From NCBI GenBank assembly GCA_002367815.1, contig DFDG01000121.1, positions 1,189 through 12,365 of the forward strand: 11,177 nucleotides of DNA, read 5' to 3'. The notes beneath the pieces were generated by a model that saw only the letters and a list, made by a program, of their open reading frames with translations, had not been told where the DNA came from and ran no database searches. How positions within the stretch are numbered: position 1 is the first letter of the stretch; each line of letters opens with the position of its first letter. A program made the translations under genes and the position numbers. Positions 1 through 7,370 of the stretch are shown in pieces. This DNA is from Opitutaceae bacterium UBA3033. Lineage in GTDB: Bacteria; Verrucomicrobiota; Verrucomicrobiia; Opitutales; Opitutaceae.

Positions 1-1
1 A

Positions 2-2026
2 GACGGTCGCAACTGGTTGCTGAATTGGGGTTATCCTGCCGTGATTCAGGCTTCGGGCGGTACGGTGTCCGGCAACTTTAATGCAATTCCCGGGGTGCGG
101 GTGGTTTTGGTGCCAACCGGTTCGGCGGCAACACCGGCCGTGTCGCAATTCATTCCCGTGACGATCCCCGCTTTCGGCACCACGGTCAATGCCTCACAGC
201 AAAGACGTGCTGGCTCGGCCGAGTTCCTCGACCTCATCCCTGAGTCCGAACGCTGGGGCTTCAGCGGCAATTTCAATTACAAATTCAACGACCGGATGGA
301 TAGTTTCGCGAGTTTCCGCACCAGTGATTCGAAGAGTCTCTTCTATGGACAACCCGGGGCCAATACGATTACGGGTAGTTTCGGGGCGGCCGCGACCCTT
401 CAAGCGGCCTACAGTCCGTTCGGTCAGAACGTCACGGTTGGCATGATTTTGCCGGAGTGGGGTTCCCAATCGCAAGCGGTGCGCACTTTGGACGACTCAT
501 TAACCGCCGGATTGCGGGGAAAATCTGGCGAAACCTGGGAATGGGAACTTGGCGGCACTTGGGGAAAACAGAAAGTGCGGCAGATCGACCGGACTTTTAA
601 TGCCTCAAAGTTGGTGGGACTGTTAAACGCCGCCGACCCTGCACAACGCTTTAATCCCTTCATCGACTACACCGCGACCGGGGCCCCATCGCAGGCGGCT
701 TTATTGGAAACGCTTTCCCTTTATCCTTCGCTCTTGGGTATTTCCAAATCAAGAGGGTTGGATTTCCAAACAAACGGAGACCTCTTTGATTACTGGGGTG
801 GCACCGTGAAGATGGCCTTTGGTGGCTCCACTGACCGTAATGAAGTGGAGAGCACTGCGGTCAAATTCTCTTCCTCTCTGACTCCGGTAGCGACCACAAC
901 GATGGTGATGGGTAGCCAGACGACTAATGCCCTTTTCACCGAGTTTCAATTGCCAATCTTCGGCAAATCCAATGCCCGGCCGGGTCTTCGCCGTTTGGAT
1001 TTCAATATCGCCGCCCGTCGCGAGGACAATGGTCGTTTCGCCAAAACCGTGCCTAAGGTCGGTGTTTCATGGACTCCCGTCCAGACATTGCTGATGCGCG
1101 CGAGTTGGAGTGAAGGTTTTCGTGCCCCTGGGATCACGGAATATCTGATTGCTCCCTCGGCCAGAAATTTAAACGTCAATGATCTACGCCGCACGCCCGT
1201 GGTCACGAGGGTTTCGACCACCACAGGGTCCAACTCGGAACCTAAACCAGAGTTGTCCGAAAATACCTTCGTAGGATTCGTCTTCGAGCCGGAGTTTGCG
1301 AAAGGACTCAACTTGCAGGTGAACTACTACAGCACCCAACAAAAAGATGTGCTGCAGCAGCTATCCTTGCAGAATATTGTCAACAATGAGGCGATCTTCG
1401 GCGACCGAGTCATACGTGGCGCCGCGACTGCAGCGGATATATTGTTGGGCCAGCCCGGCGCGATCACGACGGTTGACCAGACCTTTGTCAGCTTCGGTGA
1501 AGTGATTAACCGCAGCATGGATGTGGTGATCGATTACCGGTTGCCATGGGAGCAGTTGGGCAGATTCCGCGTCAATATTGCCGCCAGCCGCACGCTGGAA
1601 GCTTCCCGCAAACTCTCGCCTGGCCAACCCTCTGTGATCTTGGATGATACCACTGCAGCCCCACCTAAATGGAGGGTTAACTCCGCGCTCTTTTGGAATA
1701 AGAACAACTGGAATGGATCGGCCTTCCTCTCGCGGGTTGACGGATTTACCAATAACAATGCGGGCAACAACTTGGTCTCCAACAGCACGGCCATTACCTT
1801 CTTCCCCACTCCGGCCGTGACCAAGCTTGATTTGCGCATCGGTTACGAATTCCGCAAGGGACTCTGGCGTGAATACGGCAAAGGCCTCCGCGTAAGCCTG
1901 GGAATCAATAATGTCTTCGATAAAGAGCCGCCTTACTCCGATACTGTCTGGGGGTTCAACGCCGGTATCCACAGTCAATATATTCTCGGGCGTAGCTACG
2001 AATTCTCATTCGTGCAGCCGTTCTGA
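2..2026 (+). CDS. TonB-dependent outer-membrane receptor (5'-truncated)
   Basis: The frame is open from base 2 to the TGA at 2024-2026, giving 674 residues; the true start, signal peptide and most of the N-terminal plug lie outside the window. What remains is mainly the C-terminal beta-barrel: many alternating polar/aromatic strands, the typical barrel motif SWSEGFRAPG (about nt 1102-1131), a late NNVFDKEPPY stretch (about nt 1909-1938), and a terminal strand ending in FSFVQPF, the aromatic outer-membrane insertion signal. Proteins of this family take up large or scarce substrates across the outer membrane using TonB-ExbBD energy. The substrate cannot be read from the sequence. No SusD-like partner follows; instead two redoxin-array genes start 72 bases downstream on the same strand, so co-transcription is plausible. 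The family call is secure, the ligand unknown. Confidence 0.93.
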   Translation, partial: DGRNWLLNWGYPAVIQASGGTVSGNFNAIPGVRVVLVPTGSAATPAVSQFIPVTIPAFGTTVNASQQRRAGSAEFLDLIPESERWGFSGNFNYKFNDRMDSFASFRTSDSKSLFYGQPGANTITGSFGAAATLQAAYSPFGQNVTVGMILPEWGSQSQAVRTLDDSLTAGLRGKSGETWEWELGGTWGKQKVRQIDRTFNASKLVGLLNAADPAQRFNPFIDYTATGAPSQAALLETLSLYPSLLGISKSRGLDFQTNGDLFDYWGGTVKMAFGGSTDRNEVESTAVKFSSSLTPVATTTMVMGSQTTNALFTEFQLPIFGKSNARPGLRRLDFNIAARREDNGRFAKTVPKVGVSWTPVQTLLMRASWSEGFRAPGITEYLIAPSARNLNVNDLRRTPVVTRVSTTTGSNSEPKPELSENTFVGFVFEPEFAKGLNLQVNYYSTQQKDVLQQLSLQNIVNNEAIFGDRVIRGAATAADILLGQPGAITTVDQTFVSFGEVINRSMDVVIDYRLPWEQLGRFRVNIAASRTLEASRKLSPGQPSVILDDTTAAPPKWRVNSALFWNKNNWNGSAFLSRVDGFTNNNAGNNLVSNSTAITFFPTPAVTKLDLRIGYEFRKGLWREYGKGLRVSLGINNVFDKEPPYSDTVWGFNAGIHSQYILGRSYEFSFVQPF

Positions 2027-2098
2027 TTCCTGTCCACATTTAGCGATGCGTTGTCGGGCAAATGATTGTCCGGCGGCGTATCTGTTCACCGCCATACC

Positions 2099-4570
2099 AT
2101 GAAAATTCATCTCATTTTTGGCGCGACTTGCGCTCTGCTACTCTCTGTCGCCCTCTGCGCCCAGACCCCTGAAACCGTGCCGACCTCTGCGCCGGCCGCG
2201 TTCAACCGGCCCGGCCCAAAACCTGGTGAGATCGTGCCCGACTTCACGGTCATCGATCCCGACGGCAAGGAGGTTAAGTTATCCGACTTCCGGGGCAAAA
2301 CCGTGTTGATCGACATTTGGGCCACCTGGTGCGGGCCTTGTGTCGCCTCGATGCCGCACAACAGCGAACTGGCCGAGCAGCATGCCAAGGACGGCCTTGT
2401 TGTCCTCGCGATCTGTGCGGACGATTCCCGCGCCAACTACGACGGTTGGGTGAAGCGCAACGCGCAGAAATACAAGTTTCTCACCGCGCACGATACGGCC
2501 GGCAAGGACAACTGGGACAAATCCGTCTTCAACACGCAGTTTGGCGTCAGCGGTTTTCCCACGCTCTTCCTGATCGACCAAGAGGGTAAGCTGGTCGGTT
2601 CCACCTCAGGTGGCGGTCCGGGTGAAAATCCCCACGTTACCCGCCTGCTCGCCAAGGGCGGCGTGCCGGTAGATACTTCACATTTGCCCCCCGAGATAAT
2701 CGGTGGCCCCAAATCGGTGCCGATGATGGGTAAGACCATGGCGATGACCACCAGCATACCAGGCGTTAAAAAAACCGCCGCCGTGCGCCCTCCGACAGTC
2801 AAATTGGGCTCACTCAAGTATGATGACGAAGTAGCCGACTTCGCTGCTATCGGCACCGACGGCAAGGAAGTGAAACTCTCCTCGTTTAAGGGCAAGCCGG
2901 TGTTGATCGGCTTCTGGACCGGTGCCCGCGACCCCGGCGCAGACTTCACCAAACTCGCCGCCACCTATAAGGATCAGGGACTCGCCGTCTGGGCTATTAA
3001 TGTCGCCACGGACCGCGCGGAATTCGACGTCTGGGCTCAAGCCAATGCGGCCGGCCTTGGTTACACCGTCTCGTGGGACCCCGCCGGCAAGGCCTTCATG
3101 GAGTCTCTTTCCTATATGAAATTTGGCATCGGCATGTATCCCGCCTTCGTGGTGATCAATGCCGAGGGCTATTTTCGCGGCGGCCTGATCGGCATGGGTC
3201 CGAAAGTCGCCGCCTGGATGCGCGATAGCCTCGATCGTGCTGACATTAAGCTCACCGCCGAGGACAAGGCCGCGGTCGCCGTGGTCATGAGCGAATTGTT
3301 TGCTAACCGCGACAAGGCGGACGCCGCGCCGGCTCCCGCCGGCGGCATGATGGCAGCCGCAACTATCACGCCTATGCCCGGAGGCGCGTCGGCGACGCCG
3401 AAGGCCGCGATTCTCACCGTCGGAACCGATGCACCGGATTTCCTGATGCAGGATGTCGCGGGCAACGAAGTCCGCCTGTCCGACTTCAAGGGCAAGGTCG
3501 TAATCCTCGATTTCTGGGCCACATGGTGCGGTCCTTGTATTGCCTCGATGCCGCACACCAATGAACTCGCCGCCAAATACAAGGATCAGGGCGTTGTCGT
3601 GTTGGGCGCAGGCACAAGCGACAAAATTGCAAAGTTCCAGGAATGGATTCCCCAGAATCAGTCCAAGTATCCCGACATCCGCTTCGCCTACGATCTGAAT
3701 GAGCGTGAGTCGCTCAACTTTGAAGACCGCGCCTCGGCCAAACTTTATCATGTGGTCGGCATTCCCACGCAGTTTGTCATCGGCCGCGACGGCAAGATCA
3801 CTGGCGTGGTCGTGGGCTACGATGGGGAAAACGATGCCCGCGCCGAACTCGCGCTGGCTGCCGCCGGCGTGAAAGTCGACGCCGCCATCTTGGCGCAGGG
3901 CAAGGTGCAGTTGGCCAAGGAATCGCAGGCGAACGATATGACAGCAGCTTTGGAACTTAAGAAACCCACCGCACCGTTCCGCGAAAGCTACGCCAAACTC
4001 AAGTCCGGCCAAACCGTGCCCGACTTCACCGTCATCACTCCGGAAGGAGCAGAAGCCAAATTTTCCGACTACGCCAAGGGCAAGACCGTCGTCCTCGATT
4101 TCTGGGCAAGCTGGTGCGGTCCCTGCCAGCAGGCCATGCCCCACTACGATGAAATGCAGCGCAAGTATGGCGACAAGGGCGTGGTATTTCTCGCCGTTTG
4201 CAGCTTCGATTCCCGGGAGAACTACGACCAGTGGCTCGTGGAGAATAAGGAAAAATACTCTTTCGCCACCGTGTTTGATCCCATCGGCAAACCTGCGGCT
4301 GGGGACAAGGACGCCTACAAGAAAACCATCATGATGCAGTTGAGTGGGGGAGCTATCACCCCGTTGCCGACGACGCTCGTCATCGATCGCGACATGAAAA
4401 TGGTCGGCGCCTACGTGGGCTATGGCGAGGCCACCCACGCCGGACTGGCCAACCTGCTCATGTTCGCCGGCGTCGAGCTGGCCGATGCAGACAAACCCAA
4501 GACCTATTTTCCGAAAGGCTACACCGTCAAACCGGTCGCCAACGCGAAAAAACCAGACTCCGCCAACTAA
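2099..4570 (+). CDS. Exported protein with four tandem TlpA/redoxin-type thioredoxin domains
   Basis: 823 residues. I place the start at ATG 2099 because it begins a clear signal peptide (MKIHLIF, hydrophobic core, likely cleavage after Ala21); an in-frame TTG at 2066 would spoil it. Four thioredoxin-like repeats follow. Domain 1 (about 43-195) has WCGPC with Cys78/Cys81. Domain 2 (about 234-400) has FWTGARDPG where FWATWCGPC is expected, so no redox cysteines. Domain 3 (about 438-600) has Cys477/Cys480. Domain 4 (about 626-805) has Cys673/Cys676. All four keep the proline before the following strand (FPTL, YPAF, IPTQ, LPTT). Linkers are Met-, Ala- and Pro-rich. CGPC in exported TlpA/ResA-type proteins usually means thiol-disulfide reduction in the periplasm; peroxidase activity is less likely. 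The reductant, such as a DsbD/CcdA partner, is not in the window. The start lacks a Shine-Dalgarno motif. Confidence 0.9.
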   Translation: MKIHLIFGATCALLLSVALCAQTPETVPTSAPAAFNRPGPKPGEIVPDFTVIDPDGKEVKLSDFRGKTVLIDIWATWCGPCVASMPHNSELAEQHAKDGLVVLAICADDSRANYDGWVKRNAQKYKFLTAHDTAGKDNWDKSVFNTQFGVSGFPTLFLIDQEGKLVGSTSGGGPGENPHVTRLLAKGGVPVDTSHLPPEIIGGPKSVPMMGKTMAMTTSIPGVKKTAAVRPPTVKLGSLKYDDEVADFAAIGTDGKEVKLSSFKGKPVLIGFWTGARDPGADFTKLAATYKDQGLAVWAINVATDRAEFDVWAQANAAGLGYTVSWDPAGKAFMESLSYMKFGIGMYPAFVVINAEGYFRGGLIGMGPKVAAWMRDSLDRADIKLTAEDKAAVAVVMSELFANRDKADAAPAPAGGMMAAATITPMPGGASATPKAAILTVGTDAPDFLMQDVAGNEVRLSDFKGKVVILDFWATWCGPCIASMPHTNELAAKYKDQGVVVLGAGTSDKIAKFQEWIPQNQSKYPDIRFAYDLNERESLNFEDRASAKLYHVVGIPTQFVIGRDGKITGVVVGYDGENDARAELALAAAGVKVDAAILAQGKVQLAKESQANDMTAALELKKPTAPFRESYAKLKSGQTVPDFTVITPEGAEAKFSDYAKGKTVVLDFWASWCGPCQQAMPHYDEMQRKYGDKGVVFLAVCSFDSRENYDQWLVENKEKYSFATVFDPIGKPAAGDKDAYKKTIMMQLSGGAITPLPTTLVIDRDMKMVGAYVGYGEATHAGLANLLMFAGVELADADKPKTYFPKGYTVKPVANAKKPDSAN
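3431..4500 (+). repeat. Duplicated two-domain redoxin module, copy A
   Basis: This stretch (domains 3-4 of the first redoxin-array gene) is a diverged direct repeat of 4755-5889 (domains 1-2 of the second). Similarity shows in both DNA and protein: around the first CGPC of each copy the DNA is nearly identical for about 80 bases (near 3511-3590 and 4836-4915), both share MPHTN, the EWIP/AWIP region, GRDG, and the inter-domain KLKSG...VPDFT junction. Copy A keeps CGPC in both of its domains. This points to duplication of a two-domain unit within or between these genes; the direction of copying cannot be told. Confidence 0.75.
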
Positions 4571-4631
4571 CTCCCTTCGCAGCCATCTGTCTCCGGGCAA
4601 CCAACCCGCAATCGTTCATTCTCTACTCTCC

Positions 4632-6461
4632 ATGAAATTATTTCCAACCCTTACGCTGACGCTGGCCTGCTGCACCGCCTCCATCGCCCTAGCCCAGATG
4701 CAGGCCGCAAAATCGGTTGACCAACCGATCGCCACCCTTGATGCCGGCGCCGTTGCTCCGGACTTTTTGATGCATGACATCAACGATCAAGAACACCGCC
4801 TCTCTGATTTCAAAGGCAAGATCGTCATCCTCGATTTCTGGGCCACCTGGTGTGGACCCTGCATCGCCTCGATGCCGCACACCAATGATCTTGCCGCCAA
4901 ATACGCGGATCAGGATGTCGTGGTGATTGCCTCGGGCACCAGTGATACCATCGCAAAGTTCAAGGCGTGGATTCCGAAGAACCAGCCGAAGTATCCACAT
5001 CTCCAGTTTTATTTTGATCCCAACGACCGTGATTCCGCCACTTTCAATGATCGCGCATCGAGCAAGCTCTACGGTGTCACCGGTATCCCTTCCCAATTCG
5101 TCATCGGTCGCGACGGCGTGATCACGGCCACGATCGTGGGCAATGGTGGCGAGAAAGACGCCCGCACCGAGGCCGCTCTGGCCCGGGCTGGCGTGAAGGT
5201 GGATGCCGATCGCATTGCGGCCGGTGAAAAACAACTCCAAGCCGCCATCGAGGACGCGGCTGAGCGTGCGGCTGCTGCCGAGGAAGAGAAAAAGAATCCC
5301 ACTCCAAAATTTTACGAGAGCTTCGGCAAGTTGAAAAGCGGCGACCCCGTGCCTGATTTCACTGCGGAAAACGCTGACGGCTCGGCCGTGACATTTTCCG
5401 AACTCAGCAAGGGCAAGACGGTGATTTTAATGGTGTGGGGTGCCGGCAATGGCATTCCTGCCGATGGCCTTGCATTCGCCGATGAATGGGCCCGGCGTTA
5501 TGCCGATCAGGGTGTTTTGTTTGTCGGTCTCGGTTCTTACGGTGGCCGCGCTGATTTTGACAAATGGTATGCGGTCAATGCGACCAAGTTATTCTTTCCA
5601 ATTTTGTTCGATCCCGCTGGGGCGTCCCCGAAACCGCCCAAGGAATCCATGGACGATATGACCGATGAGGAGAAGACCGCCTTCCGGGCCGCTTCTCGCG
5701 AATACTACGGCAAACTCATCCCGATGGCCTTCACCGGCGGTGCCATGGCGCCAATCCCGAATAATGCGGTCATTGACGCCCAAGGCAAATTCCTCGGCTT
5801 CTACATTGGGGCCGGTCAGCAGTCCGCCGATTCACTCGGCAATCTCCTATTACGTGCCGGCGTGAAGCTCGCCCCCGAGGATATGCCGAAGAAAGTTTTC
5901 ACGGCCGAGGAGACCAAACCCAAACCACCGGAAGCGAAAGTCGATATGCTCAAAATCGGTGCACTGGCACCTGATTTTCCCGCCACGGACGCAGCCGGTA
6001 ATTCCGTCAAGATTTCGGATTATCGCGGCAAAGTTGTGATTCTCGATTTCTGGGCCACCTGGTGCGGACCCTGCCTCGCTTCGATGCCGCACACGCAGGA
6101 AGTCGCCGCTCACTACAAGAATCAGGGTGTGGTCGTGCTGGCATCCTGCACCAGCGATGTCCGCAAAAAATTCGACACCTGGGTGAAGCGCAATCAGGCG
6201 GATTACCCTGACATCATTTTCTCGCACGATCCTGAGGAACGCGGCCCGGGCCGCGCTTCGCGTAAGCTTTACGGCGTCGGTGGCATCCCGCAGCAGTTCA
6301 TCCTCGATCGCGAAGGCAAAGTCGCGGCATTGGTGACCGGCTATCTCAAGGGCGAGTCCATTCTCGACGCCGCTCTGGCCAAGGCCGGAATCGTGGTCGA
6401 TCCCGCGCTGGTCGAAAAAGGCGCTGCCGATCTGAAAAAACGGGAGTCCATGCGCCGATAA
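4632..6461 (+). CDS. Exported protein with three tandem TlpA/redoxin-type thioredoxin domains
   Basis: 609 residues, starting 61 bases after the preceding redoxin gene and probably in the same transcript. ATG 4632 is chosen because it opens a good signal peptide (MKLFPTL, hydrophobic core, cleavage after Ala21 in SIALA|QM); the frame stays open upstream but codes for implausible sequence overlapping the previous gene. Domain 1 (about 37-195) has WCGPC with Cys74/Cys77. An Ala/Glu/Lys-rich, probably helical linker (about 196-226) follows. Domain 2 (about 227-423) has VWGAGNGIP in place of the CGPC motif and carries an extra charged insertion near 338-356. Domain 3 (about 437-609) has Cys478/Cys481. 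All three keep the proline next to the active site (IPSQ, IPNN, IPQQ). It is predicted to act as a periplasmic thiol-disulfide reductase or scaffold. Domains 1-2 resemble domains 3-4 of the upstream protein. The substrate is unknown. Confidence 0.9.
   Translation: MKLFPTLTLTLACCTASIALAQMQAAKSVDQPIATLDAGAVAPDFLMHDINDQEHRLSDFKGKIVILDFWATWCGPCIASMPHTNDLAAKYADQDVVVIASGTSDTIAKFKAWIPKNQPKYPHLQFYFDPNDRDSATFNDRASSKLYGVTGIPSQFVIGRDGVITATIVGNGGEKDARTEAALARAGVKVDADRIAAGEKQLQAAIEDAAERAAAAEEEKKNPTPKFYESFGKLKSGDPVPDFTAENADGSAVTFSELSKGKTVILMVWGAGNGIPADGLAFADEWARRYADQGVLFVGLGSYGGRADFDKWYAVNATKLFFPILFDPAGASPKPPKESMDDMTDEEKTAFRAASREYYGKLIPMAFTGGAMAPIPNNAVIDAQGKFLGFYIGAGQQSADSLGNLLLRAGVKLAPEDMPKKVFTAEETKPKPPEAKVDMLKIGALAPDFPATDAAGNSVKISDYRGKVVILDFWATWCGPCLASMPHTQEVAAHYKNQGVVVLASCTSDVRKKFDTWVKRNQADYPDIIFSHDPEERGPGRASRKLYGVGGIPQQFILDREGKVAALVTGYLKGESILDAALAKAGIVVDPALVEKGAADLKKRESMRR
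4755..5889 (+). repeat. Duplicated two-domain redoxin module, copy B
   Basis: Partner of the repeat at 3431-4500. The first domain has stayed close to its counterpart; the second has drifted, with CGPC replaced by NGIP and a longer charged segment before the (S/T)GGA...P strand. Boundaries are approximate and set by eye from the aligned protein motifs. Confidence 0.72.
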
Positions 6462-6484
6462 ATTGTTGTTGTTGTTAACTTGAT

Positions 6485-6514
6485 GGGCTTGCCAGCAGCA
6501 GTGCTGGCAAGCCC
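6485..6514 (+). terminator. Perfect 13-bp hairpin after the redoxin genes, terminator-like
   Basis: GGGCTTGCCAGCA (6485-6497) and TGCTGGCAAGCCC (6502-6514) are exact reverse complements around a 4-base loop, GCAG. A run of six T lies at 6527-6532, 12 bases beyond the stem rather than directly against it. It starts 24 bases after the stop of the second redoxin gene and ends 24 bases before the LuxR-type gene. The likely role is ending or attenuating the upstream transcript, or protecting its 3' end; the displaced T-run makes a classical intrinsic terminator less certain. Confidence 0.6.
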
Positions 6515-6538
6515 GATCCGGGTTAGTTTTTTCTCCTT

Positions 6539-6829
6539 ATGATATCCACGCATACAGAACCAAATAGGCCCAAATGGGAGGAGCAGATATCACCCACTAT
6601 GTCTTGGCAGGAATTGGCGGCTGATTTGTCTGCGCCTTCCAGTCATCAACTGGTGGGTTTGACCCCGGCGGAGCAGGTTGTCGTCACCTATTTGCGCCAG
6701 GGTTTGTCCAACAAGGAAATTGCCACTGCTTTGGGCAAGGCCGAAGCGACGGTGAAGAACCAGGTCAGTTCCTGCCTCGCCAAACTTGGCGTGAGCACCC
6801 GCATGCGGTTGATCGCGTTGCTGCGTTAG
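6539..6829 (+). CDS. Small LuxR/GerE-type helix-turn-helix DNA-binding protein
   Basis: 96 residues with a full LuxR-type HTH at the C-terminus (about 40-96). The recognisable blocks are LTPAEQ, YLRQGLSNKEIA, LGKAEATVKNQVSS and LAKLGVSTRMRL. There is no receiver, PAS or ligand-binding domain; the first 40 residues look like a short polar leader. Stand-alone proteins of this kind resemble GerE and act as transcription factors in the cytoplasm, often binding as dimers. The start is uncertain: ATG 6539 has no Shine-Dalgarno motif, while ATG 6599 (beginning MSWQELA) has GGGAGGAG at 6576-6583 but 15 bases away, longer than usual; it would give 76 residues and still keep the HTH. It sits behind the hairpin at 6485-6514, so it may be a separate unit. 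The target genes are unknown. Confidence 0.88.
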   Translation: MISTHTEPNRPKWEEQISPTMSWQELAADLSAPSSHQLVGLTPAEQVVVTYLRQGLSNKEIATALGKAEATVKNQVSSCLAKLGVSTRMRLIALLR

Positions 6830-6883
6830 ACCCGGCCCGGTATTTTGGTGCAGGCCTCACCTTGACTATTGCTTATCCCAAAT

Positions 6884-7227
6884 ATGAACAACTCACGTTT
6901 GGAGCCGGCCTCTCCAACCGGTAGGTATGAATATATTCCGACAGGGGAAATGCTGCCTCAGGTGACTTCGGTTTTGCAAATCACCGCACTACCGAGCCCG
7001 GTTTGCCGGCGCGAATTCTCCAAACTCTGGATACGGCCCTGATTCAGATCATGCAGTTACATTACTCCACCAGTGAGCTGACTTCCGACCGCGGCAAAGC
7101 GTTCGTTGCCATCGAAGTCATCATTAGGAGCGACGTTGAGCGCGCCCAATTTCTTACCGCGAAATGCAAGAAAATCATCCCGGTGAATCATGTCACACTG
7201 AGCAGTTCCGATAATTCGAATGCTTGA
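6884..7227 (+). pseudogene. Frameshifted small ORF, ACT-domain-like hypothetical protein
   Basis: Two overlapping frames look like one gene. The frame from ATG 6884 runs to a TGA at 7040-7042 and holds a plausible strand and helix (SVLQITALPSP, CRREFSKL). The frame one base back, open through 7227, continues with LDTALIQIMQL, a strand KAFVAIEVIIRSD, a helix VERAQFLTAKCKKI and a strand PVNHVTLS. Restoring one base at about 7025-7027 (AAACTCTGG to AAACTNCTGG) joins them into 114 residues with the order strand-helix-strand-strand-helix-strand, as in ACT regulatory domains. That fold suggestion is by eye and tentative. No slippery heptamer is visible, so programmed frameshifting is not supported; a real one-base deletion or a sequencing error is more likely. 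No Shine-Dalgarno motif precedes 6884. The function is unknown. Confidence 0.5.
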
Positions 7228-7265
7228 AAAATTCATGTTCACCTTGGTTTTTCGTCACTACTTTT

Positions 7266-7283
7266 CGGTCCACATGCGGACCG
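7266..7283 (+). other. Small inverted repeat between the small ORF and the M16 gene
   Basis: CGGTCC (7266-7271) and GGACCG (7278-7283) form a 6-bp stem with the loop ACATGC, 39 bases after the small ORF and 87 bases before the peptidase gene. There is no T-run after it on the plus strand. It could be a weak terminator, an operator-like dyad or chance. Apart from this I see no convincing promoter in 7228-7370. Confidence 0.3.
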
Positions 7284-7370
7284 CTCCATTAACCGTGGTG
7301 TGATTGACGCACCCTATCTATCCTTTCGAGCAATCTGCTCCAGCCCTACATTACACCCTCATTTAAAGTC

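Noticed and set aside
2082..2086. GCGG-rich bases before the first redoxin gene as a regulatory hairpin
   Set aside because: Only a 5-bp stem with a 12-base loop can be drawn, too weak to support.
2810..4600. 596-residue open frame on the minus strand opposite the first redoxin gene
   Set aside because: It lies entirely against a gene with clear domains and a signal peptide. Long antisense frames are expected in GC-rich coding DNA, and its translation shows no recognisable domain.
4422..4631. Upstream extension of the second redoxin gene
   Set aside because: The frame is open, but it overlaps the previous gene and encodes Pro/Ser/Arg-rich shadow sequence. The signal peptide starting at 4632 marks the real start.
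6460..6476. TTG triplet repeat after the second redoxin gene
   Set aside because: Only about four units; too short to call a functional microsatellite.
6862..6888. TTGACT with TATGAA as a sigma-70-like promoter for the small ORF
   Set aside because: The spacer is only 15 bases and the second box overlaps the start codon, so chance similarity is more likely.
7022..7030. Programmed ribosomal frameshift in the small ACT-like ORF
   Set aside because: No X-XXY-YYZ slippery heptamer, and no obvious downstream stem-loop, is present at the point where the frames must join.
7304..7327. TTGACG as a -35 box for the M16 gene
   Set aside because: No acceptable -10 hexamer lies 16-18 bases downstream.
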